From: Rhizaria sp. SCN 62-66
Lineage: Eukaryota; Rhizaria, unplaced
DNA: 54,964 bases
Assembly (NCBI GenBank): GCA_001724265.1
Contig: MEDY01000364.1
Span: 1 to 54,964, forward strand
Reading direction: 5' to 3'
A model generated the notes under the pieces. The model was not told the origin of the DNA. It searched no databases and saw only the letters and a program-made list of their open reading frames with translations. Within the stretch, counting starts at the first letter, position 1, and each line of letters begins with the position of its first letter. Position numbers and translations under genes: made by a program. Positions 45,546 to 54,964 of this stretch are shown here, piece after piece.

Positions 45546-46890
45546 GTTGGGATCAAGCGGATGACACACACACATACGCGTTATTTGATTATTCAGCAAG
45601 TTGTTTGCTTGCTATCCTATTTTCATCGAGATGATAGCAGACGAAATAAATGAATTTATGATTCTACCCGAAGGCGTGAGAGAAGAACTGCACATGGATG
45701 TGACATGAACAGCCGATAGGTAGCAGTTGCGTCGCTATGTAAGATAAGCTTAACAACAATTATAATGAACATGAATGTATTGCTGATTCGTTGAGCGATT
45801 AGTGTGACTAGTTAAACTCTCATACGAAATAAAATCAACTTAGCAATATGAAAATACACGTAGACAAGATTGATGAATGCGATAATTATTGATGTTTGTT
45901 GTTAGCAGAAACAAGACAAGAGAAGACCAGACAGCACACACTAAACTTATAACATCATTTAAACAGGTAGTTTTGTGAGTAGGATGGCGGAAGCAAGACT
46001 TTCTGTCTTACAAATAAACTACAATCAATGTTATTGCTGGTCACGCATCACACTTGGTGCTACAACTGCTGTTGATACGTACGGATATCAGGTGCTGCTG
46101 TCTCACACTGTTGCTGTCTTTGATATTCCATGAATGTCGTACTTTTGTTACAAAGGTGAGACGGGATTGTAATACCGCCGATTCGATAAGTTGAATGCAC
46201 AAGGAGTTGTGTTTCAACAAAATAGAACGGAAACGTAGTACAAGTCCGAGTCAGTACCCGTGACAGAACATAAACGACACCATACGGACTCATAACACAA
46301 TTTTCAGAGAGAGAGGAACGAGACGTGACGTCAGAACGCGAGAGAAACAGTGCTGTAGAAAAACGTGCAAGAGATGAAGAGCATCAACAAAAAAAGAGAC
46401 TACTGTAGGATAAAATGTGTTGATTCAAACAAACATGAAACACAAGAACACTCGGTTTGAAAAGAGACTTATAAGCAAAGTGATGACAACGATGATCACA
46501 ACGACAAATATTGATGGAGAGCGGAACTCCAACAACAATAGCATCAATAACGTAAGACAGAAGAAAGAATACGACAACTCACAAATCGGGGAGGGAATGT
46601 AGAACGAGGAGATCATACTAGTGCGTATAAGAACGAACACGAAAATAAATATATGAACAAAATGACTTAAGAAAAAAAAGAAAATTACAAGATAATGGTG
46701 AAATAAACAGTTGACTACATGTAGCTGAGCGTTGACAATCAAGCACAATTGTTATTTCACCGTGAACAGGACAAAAAAAGGAGTAATCTGGATACCTATA
46801 AAGTTAATGAGCAAAGATAAACACAATACAACACCGTATGTTGTTTGTTTTATCCACATTTTTGACTAATCGAAGAAGGATAGCAACAAA
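45546..46890. other. Convergent intergenic spacer
   Basis: This 1.3-kb AT-rich spacer lies between the 3' ends of ASCC3 (+) and the CCCH gene (-). An AATAAA hexamer at 45645-45650, 100 nt past the ASCC3 stop, could be its poly(A) signal. No coding sequence recognised. Confidence 0.55.
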
Positions 46891-46971
46891 TTACCGGTAC
46901 ATGGCCCAATACGGCATCTTTTGCTGTTGCTGCTGTTGCGCCGGTTGTTGTTGCTGCTGTTGTTGTTGTTG

Positions 46972-47002
<31 letters not shown>

Positions 47003-49218
47003 TGCATTGTCACTTGCGCCTGCTGTTGTTGCTGCTGCTGTTGCCTCTGCCGCTGCTGCTCAGCCTGCTGCTGTTGTTGTTGCTGTTGCTGCTGAAACAT
47101 CTGCTGCTGTTGCTGCTGCTGTTGCTGTAACTGTTGTTGTTGCAACTGAAATTGCAGCCCACCAACATGCTGCTGTTGCTGCTCGTGCTGCTGTTGACCA
47201 TGGCTAAGCTGACGAGACTGCGGAAGACCGGTGTTCAGGTCGCTCGCCGCACGCATGAGCCCGGCATGCCCGTGTCCGATACCATGGACGTTGTTGTTCC
47301 CGTCGTTCAGCGCAAAGTTTAGCCCATACGTGTCAGCGTTGCCGCCGGCATTGTTCGCATTGCCAAGATTGCTGCTGTCCACGTTGCCAATGCCATTGCT
47401 GCCAAACCCGTTGGCGAGCGTCAGAGGTGCCGTGAGGTTCAAGTGCTGATACTCACCACCGGCGCCCGCAGTCGCGCCGCCGCCGCCACCGAGGCCGAGC
47501 TGGTTCTGGTGGCTGTGGTGCCCGTGGCCGTGGCCGTGCAGGTGGCCGTGAGCACTGTGCGGGTTCTGGTGACTGCCGCCGTAGCCGCCCAGCCCCAGCC
47601 CCAAGCCGCCAAGCCCGACACCGGCGCTGGCGCCAGAGCTGGCGCTGTTGCCGCCGAGCCCGAGACCGCCCAGCCCGCCCAGCCCGAGGCCGAGGCCGCC
47701 GGTCGACGCCGCGGTGCCCGGGACGGCGCCGGCGTCACTGCTCAGGCCGTACGCGCCAAGGACGCCACCGGCGTTACCGTTACTGCTGCTGCTGATGTTG
47801 GCGTGCGGATAGGTGCCGTTGCTGAGTCCTGAGGGGGCGTACGCGCCGTAGCCCATGCTATTGGCGTTGTTACTCGCGGAACTCGCACCAGCGCCAGCGG
47901 CCATGCCGCCGAAGCCGAGATTCAACCCCTGGTTGTTGGTATTGCTGTTGCTGGGATTTGAATTAGTCATAAATCCAGTGTGACCGAGACCAAGACCAGG
48001 AGCCCCTCCGGCGCTGTTGTTGCCGTTGTTGTTTGTAGCACTGCCGTAGTGAGAACCCATACCATAGCCGAGATTGATGCCGCCACCGTTACTGGTGATG
48101 TTGCTGTTGCTATAAGTCCCGAAACCACCCTGTGACGACGGATCGAAGAACGATCCAAACGACGTCAGGCCGCCGACAGAAGTCATGCCGCCGACGGAAG
48201 TTTGGCCGCCAATGGTGCCGATGGTATTGCTGTTGCTGCTCGCGCCAACAGTCGCACCTCCCAAGTGCGATGAGTAGCGGTGCGTGTTGTGCGCGTTGTT
48301 GGCACTGTAGTTGCTGCCACTACCAGCATCAATGCTGCCAGCCATGCCGGGGTTGTTGGGGTCAAGCGAGCCAAACGCGCCAGAGTTCGCAATGTTGCTG
48401 TTGTTGCTGTTACCGGTGAACATGCCTGCGCCAAAGCCGGCGTTGTTGTTCGTGTTCGCGCTGTTGTTGGCAGTCGTGAAGTCGCCAGGAAGCATCCCGT
48501 TGTTGTTGCCGCCAAACAGGTTCGGACCCATGATGCTGCTGCCGACCTGAGGCATCGAGCCCAGGCCAGACAGTGCGCCGTTGCCGTGCGCATTCGCGCC
48601 GGTGTTGTTGGCGTTGCTGTTGAGGTGCAGCTCGAGGTCGAGCCCCAGACCGAGACCGATGTCGCCGAGTCCTCCGAGCCCGTCCACCGCGGTGTTGCCC
48701 AGGAGGTTCGCGTTCACGTTGCCGCTGCTGCTGTTCGCAAGCATGGTGTTATTCGCGTTCGCGTTGCTGCCGCTGCCGCTGCTGTTGTTGTTCGCGGCGG
48801 AGAAATCGGCCGCGTCTGCGAGCGGCCCGTCAAGCGAGCCCTCACTGCCGGTGGCCCACCATGGCGCGGCGAAGCTGCCCACCGCCGCATCCGCGCCCGG
48901 GCCGGCGCCGACGGTCACGCTGGCGTTCGCGCCGTGCGCCGCGTCGCCTCCGTTCGCGTCGATGTTGGTGGCGATCGTCGCGGTCGTGGTGGGTGGGGTC
49001 GTTGTCGGGCTCGACGTGGAGACCGCGACAGTGGCGGCGGAGGCGACGGGGACGAGACCGCTTCCAGCATTCGCAGTTGCAGTTGCAGTCGCGTTCGAGG
49101 CGGAAGGCGTGGCGGCGGTGCTGCTACTGGTCGGAGTGCTCGCATTAGCGTTGGCGTTGGTGCTGCCAAAGACGGGAGTGAGGCCACTTGCGCTGCCGCT
49201 GCCGCTGCCGCTGCCGCG

Positions 49219-49251
<33 letters not shown>

Positions 49252-49633
49252 TGCGCCAGTGCCAGCGCCAGTGCCAGAGGAGCTGGAGCTAGCGGCAGAG
49301 CTGTTGCTTCCGCGGCCACCAGCGCCAGGGAGCTGCGACTGTTGCGCGAGCTGCGCTTGCAGCGGCGAGCCATACTGACTGCTGCGCGCGCCCAGCGACG
49401 CCGATGTCCCCGCCGCCGTGGCCGCGGAGTGGCTGTGCGCGAGGTGCGGGTTGCGGCTCGAGAACTGCAGCGGCGTCGGCGACAGGCTCAGCGCGCTCGC
49501 GCCCGCACCCGCGCCCGAGGCGGCCGAGAAGGACGACGAGTGGCCGTGCGCAGGCGGAGTCGGCGGAGCCAGGTGCTTGGGAAGCTGGGACAGCGACGAC
49601 GGTGACGTTTGCTGCTGCTGCTGAGACTGCTGC

Positions 49634-49666
<33 letters not shown>

Positions 49667-52600
49667 GTGAACATGAGGATCTGGTGTAGCGCCGCAGTCA
49701 GCGCAGTTGTGTTGTTGCCGCCGTCCGTCTCGCTGCTGCTGTTCGGGGCGCCGGCGCTCGCGGCGCCAGAGTTCGTCGGCGCCGCCGCCGCCGTGCTCGC
49801 GCTGAGGTTGCCCGCGCCCGTGACGGCGCCGGTAATGGCGAGCGCGGCCAGCAGCGCCTCAAGCTTCTGCAGCGCGGGATCGTTGCTGCCGCTTTGGCCC
49901 TGCGCCTGCGCCTGCGCCTGCGCAGCCTGCGCCTGCGCCTGCACCTGCGCATGCGCCAGCGCCAGGGCGGACGCGAGGCCCGCGAGCGCGTTGTTGCCGT
50001 TAGCGTTGCCGCTATTGCCGGCGCTGCTGCCCGCGTTGTTGGCCTGGGACACCGTGCTGTTGCTGGTGGCGGAGCTGGGAGCAGGGCTGACAGTCCCCAT
50101 GTTGCCGTTCGCGTGGGCGGCGTTGTTGTTGTTGTTGCTGCTGCTGTTGTTGTTGCGGTGCGCGAGCGCGGCCGCAAGGCCCGAGGGGCCGTGGGCGGCC
50201 GAGTGGCCTGACGCGGGCGCGGCGGGCGCGGCGGCGACGGCGGAGCTGCTGGAGCTCGAGTGACCGTGCGGTGCGAGCGAGAAGGTCCCGTTGCCGAGCT
50301 GCTGCTGGTGCGGCTGAAAGCTGCCCAGGTTGTTGTTGTTACTGTTGCTCCCAGTCGCGGCGAAGCTGGCGCCGTACTGCTGCAGCTGCGTCAGGTTGGC
50401 GTTGAACGAGTTGGCCGTGTTGCCGTGGCCACCGCCGCCGCTGCCGGCGATGTTGCCCGTGTTGCTGCTGTAGCTACTCTGGCGGTGCAGCGGGGGCACG
50501 CCGCGCGCGGCGGGCGCGGAGTTGCCGTAGCCTTGCATCTGCGGCTGCTGTTGCTGCAGTTGCTGCTGCTGAGGCTTCTTGCTGCCGCTGCCGCTGCTGC
50601 CGCTGCCGCCGCCGCTCGTGAGCGCAGGCAGGCCGACGCCCGTCGCGGCAGCCGCCGCGGCGACGACGGCCGCCAGCGCGGCCGCGACAGCCGCGTTGCC
50701 GCCGAAGCCCGCGCCGGTGCCGTTGGCGCTGGCGGCGTTGTTGGCGCTGCCGTTGCCGTGGGGCGAGACGGCGGCGTTGACGGGCGTGAGGCCCGAGGGC
50801 AAGTTGGTCGTCGACGACTTGTTGACGCTGTTGTTGTTGCTGCCGTAGAAACCCGCGCTGTTGCCAGAGCTGGCCAGGGTGGGGGTGCCCCCGAACTGCC
50901 CGCGGTTCGCGAGCCCCGCCACGCCGCCGCTGCTGCTGTGCACCAGGCTGTTGTTGTTCATGCTCGTGCTGTTGCTGCTCGAGATGTGGTAGTTTGTCCC
51001 GGCCGCCGTCGTCGTGGGCGTCACCGACGAGGGCGTCTGCGAGCGCGAAAGCACCTGCGACAGCTGCAGAGACAGCGCCGATGGGATCGCGCGCTTGCCG
51101 CCGACGCCCACGACACCGGCGTTGGCCGCGGGGTTGGCGTTGTTGGCGGCCGAGCCCGCGGCCGAGTTAGGATACGCGTCGCTGCCGCTGCCGCTCGGCG
51201 CGGCGCTGCTGATGCGCACGTTCGCCTGGCCGGGGCTGCTCTGGCCCTGTTGCTGCTGCTGCTGCTGCTGCTGCTGTTGGAGCGAGAGCAGCTGCAGCAG
51301 TGCGAGCTGTTCGTGTGACTGCAGCTTATGCAATTGCCCGCTCTGAAGCAGCGACGTCAGCAGCGCGTGGGCGTTGGGCACAGGCGCAGCGTTCGCGTTG
51401 CCGATGTTGTTGCCGTTGTTGTTGTTGTTGTTGTTGCTGCCGGTACTCGAGATCGAGGGTCCAGGGCTCACCGCGAGCAGGCTGGCGCCAGTGACAGGAC
51501 TCATGAACATCTGCTGGTGGCCGTGGTGCGCGCCGGGATGACCATGGGCAGCGGCGGCAGCAGCCGCGGCGGCCGCGGCGGCCGCAGCGGCGGCAGTGGT
51601 CGTCGTGTAGCCCCCCGCGCCCGCGCCGCCCATGTTGCCCATGAGGCCCATGTTGTGGCCGTGGCCGTGGCTATGGCTGTGGCTGTGGCTCAGACTGAGC
51701 GACTGGCTGTGGCCGGACGAGTGGCTGTGCGCCGCGCCGCCGTAGCTCGCCCCGCTCATGTTGTTATTGTTGCTGCCGTTGTTGAAGCCGCCACCCATGT
51801 TGTTCATGCTGTTGAGAGCGCTGAGCGCGAGCGCCTGGTTGAAGCTAGGCCCCAGTCCAGAGAGGCCTTGGCCGCCGGGCCCGCCGGTCACGACCGCGGC
51901 CGCCGCGGCGGCGGCTGCGGCCGCGGCGGCGTTGAGCGCCATGTGGTGATGGTTCATCATGTTGACGCCGCCGTTGACGCCGAGCAGCGCGCCGGGGCCC
52001 AACCCCGGCACGAGGCCGTAGCCGGGGCCGGCCATTCCAGGCCCGGGGCTGGGCGCGCCCGCCGACACGGTCATCATGTTGGCCGTCGCCGACGCCGCGG
52101 CCGCGGCCGCCGCGGCCGCCTTGTGCGGATCCCAGCCGCGCGGGTGCATGTGCTTGCACTGGACGTTGGCGCAGGCCTTGCCGCGGTGGCACACGTAGCG
52201 TCGGCTCTTGGGGTGCTGCAGCTCGCAGTAGTAGTCGTCGCACTTGCGGCCGAAGGGGCACACGCCTTCCTCGGGCACCGGCGGCTGCCACCCTGCCGGG
52301 TGCAAGAACGGACAGCAGTACTTGACGCACGACGCCTGCTGCGTGCACTTGCGCGGCCGCGACGGCGGGTGCGCGCGCGGGCACGAAAAGTCCGCGCACG
52401 TCGCGCCCGTCTCGCACGGGAGCGACTTGGGGTTCGGCCCCGCGGACCGCGGAGTCGGCGCCGCGGCGGCGGCCGTGGCAACAGTCACCGAGGCCACGCC
52501 TGCAGAGGAGTCGGCCGGTAAGGTCTTGGCGATTGCCACGCTGTTGATGTTATTCAACGCAAGGTCTTGGTCTTGCGCAATGACGTTGCTGAACGTAGCC

Positions 52601-53847
52601 TTGGCCGCTGACTCAGAGGGATCCGCGGCGTTGGTGTAGACGCTGTTGCTGTGGCAGAGGCCGGTGACGTGGGAGTTGCTCCCCGAGATGTGGTTGCTGC
52701 CACCAGGAGTAGGGTACAGCGCCGCGATGGCCGCCGCTTCCGCGTCCGCGTCGGCGTCCGCCGTCGTGTGGTCGGCAGCGGAGGCAGTGCCGCCGCCGCC
52801 GTTGTCGTCGTCGCTGCCTACGTTGTCATCGTCAGCTGCAGCGGCGGCCGCGACGGCGACAGCGGCGGCAGCGGCGGCGGCGTCGACGTCGGTTGTCGTG
52901 CAGGGGCGCGCTTTGCCGTTGCTCGTCGCCCAAGCCCCAGTCGCAGAGCCGGGAATAGCAGCGTTGGTGCCGCCCTTGATGCTGTTGGCGCAGTTGTTGC
53001 CGTTGCCGTTGCCATTGTTACTACTGCTGTTGTTATTCAAGTCCGGAGTAGTCGCGGAGACAGGGCCAGCAACGCCTCTACCGGCGTCCCCGCGGCCAGC
53101 GCCCGCAGTCGCAATGAGGGCGGAAGGCAGGCGGGGCACTGCTTTTGCCGCGCCGCTAACCGCGACGACGCCGAGCTGCTGCTGGTGAGGGGATAGCGAG
53201 TGGTGCGGGTGCATGGGGAGCCCCACAGGACTGCTGGCCGCGCCAGCGGCAGCGGCGCTGGCAATGCTCGGACTGGTCGGGGCTGCGGCAGCGGCGGGGC
53301 TTTGCTGCGCGATGTTGCGAGGATACTGAGGCATGCCGCTACCGCTGCTGCTGCCACCGCCGCCGCTGTTCCAGCCCAGAGCTCCGTTACCGCTGCCGGT
53401 GGCGCTCGATGCGCCCGGCGAGGCGGTGAGCGCGACGTCGCCAGCGGTCACGACGGCGCTGGTGCTGCCGGCGGCCCCGGGCCCGACTATGGTGGCGGGG
53501 GTCGCAGAGTTGTTGGGGCCAGCAAGACTCCCGCCACTGGTGCTTGGGGCGTTGTGCGGCGGCTGCAGCAGCTCGCCGACGATGACAGGGGCGGGGACGC
53601 GCGCCGAGGTGCCCGATGGGGCAGCTGCGGAGGCCGCGGCCGTCGTGGAGATCGAGGGGTTGGACGAGCTTGCGGCCGTTGCAGTGCTGGGTCCGTGCGG
53701 CACCCCGCTGGCTGCCGCGGCGCCATGTGCAGGTGCATTGCGGTCTGTGCTAGTCGCAGGCGCGGTGGCAGTCTTGGGGGGCGTCGCGGGGGCGGCCGCG
53801 CGTTGGGACGGTAGGACCATCGAGAGTGGCGGGATGAATGAGCTCAT
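46891..53847 (-). CDS. Large low-complexity protein with four tandem CCCH zinc fingers
   Basis: A single intronless frame of 2,318 aa runs from the ATG at 53847 to TAA at 46891. The only folded region I see is near residues 473-575: four consecutive fingers of the form C-x5-C-x4-C-x3-H (CETGATCADFSCPRAH, CTQQASCVKYCCPFLH, CPFGRKCDDYYCELQH, CHRGKACANVQCKHMH), most followed by Pro. The spacing resembles the RNA-binding fingers of Nab2/ZC3H14, which bind poly(A), but that assignment is inference. The rest is Asn, Gly, Ser, Ala and His-rich, with poly-Gln stretches and a C-terminal 90-residue Gln block (about 47200-46925) built of CAG/CAA. Such composition suggests a phase-separating RNA-granule protein. 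No in-frame TAG even though Gln is very common, so if UAG means Gln it is rarely used. Confidence 0.75.
46925..47200 (-). repeat. Poly-Gln-encoding CAG/CAA block
   Basis: Interrupted CAG/CAA triplets on the minus strand (CTG/TTG on plus) encode the Gln-rich C-terminus of the CCCH protein. Spurious poly-Cys and poly-Leu frames arise from it on the plus strand. Confidence 0.9.
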
Positions 53848-54867
53848 GCCGACTCCTAAGGGCTGGATAACGCCCAGGAACGCGTCTCTAGAGAAGGAAA
53901 GCGCCAGGAAAGGTCGGTTGTGGCGGGGTAACTGCGTGATTCAAGAATAATTTAATGTCAGACGTGGCAGGATGCAAAAAGATGGATTTGAACAGGGTTT
54001 GGTGACTGTGAGCGGTCGAGTGCAATAAAGCTATCGTCGTGAGGACACAAGAAAAGATTAAAATGGAGTCATTGGAATTGTTTTGAGATTTGCAGGCCAC
54101 AGTAAACCGCCCCTTTCACACATTTCGCATTCCATGCACGGCAAGCACGGCGTGAAGCAGTCGCTGCGCATGAGCTACGACGAGCGCGATCCTGGAGGAG
54201 TGCTTTTTTTGATACTGGTACAGCAGCTCACAGTATTGCTGTTTTGCAGATTAAGCAATTAAATCAAATAATTCACGCCACAATACCAACGCGCATCGAT
54301 ACTAACTCGTCCAACCACCCTGCGCACACCACTTTATGCCGCACACAAGGTTCGTTTAGGACTCTGAGAATCGTTAAGGAGACGCAGACCAGCCCGACCT
54401 GACCGACACCCACGGTCTCGCCACTGCGGAACGGCAAGGCAACGTGATCATGATGCATTTTCTTCTGCACAGTCCGCAAAATCAAGCAAAGTTAGACATT
54501 GAGAGCTAGTTGGTGATACACAGATATTATTTCAAGTATTTTGAAAAATACATTCCAAGATTGAGTGAAATTTGTCGACGTTTATTCTTCCAGAAAGAAG
54601 AGTGCGGACCTCGAAAAAATCACACGGAACGCAATGTACATGTACTACGTTAAATGCATCACACACAAGAGAGATAGAGATAATGAGAGAACCAACCAGC
54701 CACAGAGAGAGTCGGGAGCCAGAGCAAGAGATTCCGAAAAGCAATGTTTGTCGTGCCTGCCAACCGCGAGCCCAACAGGAGATGACGACTGTAACAAGTC
54801 AGTCGGCTACGGTTGACTCGATGGATGTCAAGGCGCGACATTCGATGTGCTAGACCGAGTCAATTAC
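53848..54867. other. Intergenic region
   Basis: AT-rich DNA upstream of the CCCH gene. A GC-rich, coding-like patch on the plus strand at 54134-54200 (opening MHGKHGVKQSLRMSYDERDP, closing at TAA 54262) stands out but matches no family I know. If the right-edge gene has an intron starting at 54871, further exons of it could lie here, but none was recognised. Confidence 0.45.
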
Positions 54868-54964
54868 TTACTGGGAGCCGGCAGCAGCGCGGGGAGGGCG
54901 GTCACCACGGGGGGGGCGGTCGCCGGCGGGGCGGTCACCACGGGGGGGGCGGTCGCCGGCGGGG
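54868..54964 (-). CDS. C-terminal or internal exon of an RGD/RPP repeat protein (partial)
   Basis: On the minus strand the window ends in a frame repeating PAGDRPPRGDR, closing with RAAAGSQ and TAA at 54870-54868. The sequence CA|GTAAGT overlaps this stop and is a good 5' splice site, so the apparent end may be an exon boundary instead. The plus strand of the same repeat would read as RSPRGGRSPAG, RS-like, so even the strand is uncertain. The family is not recognised. Confidence 0.35.
   Translation of the reverse strand, partial: PAGDRPPRGDRPAGDRPPRGDRPPRAAAGSQ
54895..54964. repeat. GC-rich 33-bp minisatellite at the right edge
   Basis: About two copies of a 33-bp unit beginning CGGTCACCACGGGG are visible before the window ends. 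The period is a multiple of three, consistent with a repeat inside a coding exon. Confidence 0.8.

Noticed and set aside
46838-47130. Poly-Cys and poly-Leu frames on the plus strand.
   Set aside because: They are frame-shifted or antisense readings of the CAG/CAA block of the CCCH gene.

Overview
This window is nuclear DNA of a unicellular eukaryote whose lineage I cannot fix. The evidence is spliceosomal introns (15 mapped, 131-213 nt, AT-rich, GT-AG), very GC-rich exons set in AT-rich intergenic DNA, and wholly eukaryotic gene content: a GATOR2 WD-repeat protein, kynurenine 3-monooxygenase, papain-family proteases, a tRNA dihydrouridine synthase, VPS45, ribosomal protein L36, SmF, the condensin kleisin, a GRAM-VASt sterol-transfer protein, the ASCC3 helicase and a CCCH zinc-finger protein. 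Exons are loaded with triplet-repeat-encoded runs (Ala, Gly, Ser, Asn, Gln, Asp, Pro), so several proteins are far longer than their relatives.

Layout: 1-5206 (-) WDR24-like, running off the left edge; 6328-8371 (+) KMO, 3 exons; 9366-11031 and 12325-14499 (+) two tandem cysteine proteases sharing an intron position; 15639-20324 (+) DUS1-like dihydrouridine synthase; 20668-23056 (-) VPS45, 4 exons; 24017-24261 (+) RPL36 with an internal loss; 24824-25458 (-) SmF, 3 exons; 26589-30692 (+) condensin subunit CAP-H, 3 exons; 31474-35604 (-) GRAM/VASt protein; about 36201-37160 (+) an unrecognised decayed gene; 37519-45545 (+) ASCC3, 4 exons; 46891-53847 (-) four-finger CCCH protein; 54868-54964 (-) the tail of a repeat-rich gene at the right edge.

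The main discovery is that UAG appears to be a sense codon. In-frame TAG codons interrupt otherwise intact genes in four independent loci: ASCC3 (40138), the GRAM/VASt gene (34897-34899 on the minus strand), DUS1 (16968 and 19539, probably also 15705) and the second cysteine protease (13681 and 14137). In each case the same reading frame continues with recognisable conserved domains. None of the genes whose end is visible stops at TAG; all use TAA or TGA. In roughly 13,000 codons of reconstructed CDS there are six or seven TAGs, so it is a rare sense codon. Neighbouring Gln residues and known precedents favour Gln, but the window alone does not prove which amino acid is inserted.

A second genome-wide trait is an unusual 5' splice-site consensus, GTACGT/GTATGT: 14 of 15 donors have a pyrimidine at +4. 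The genes are housekeeping functions with no operon-like or pathway relationship; gene order is a mix of strands with 0.3-1.9 kb AT-rich spacers.
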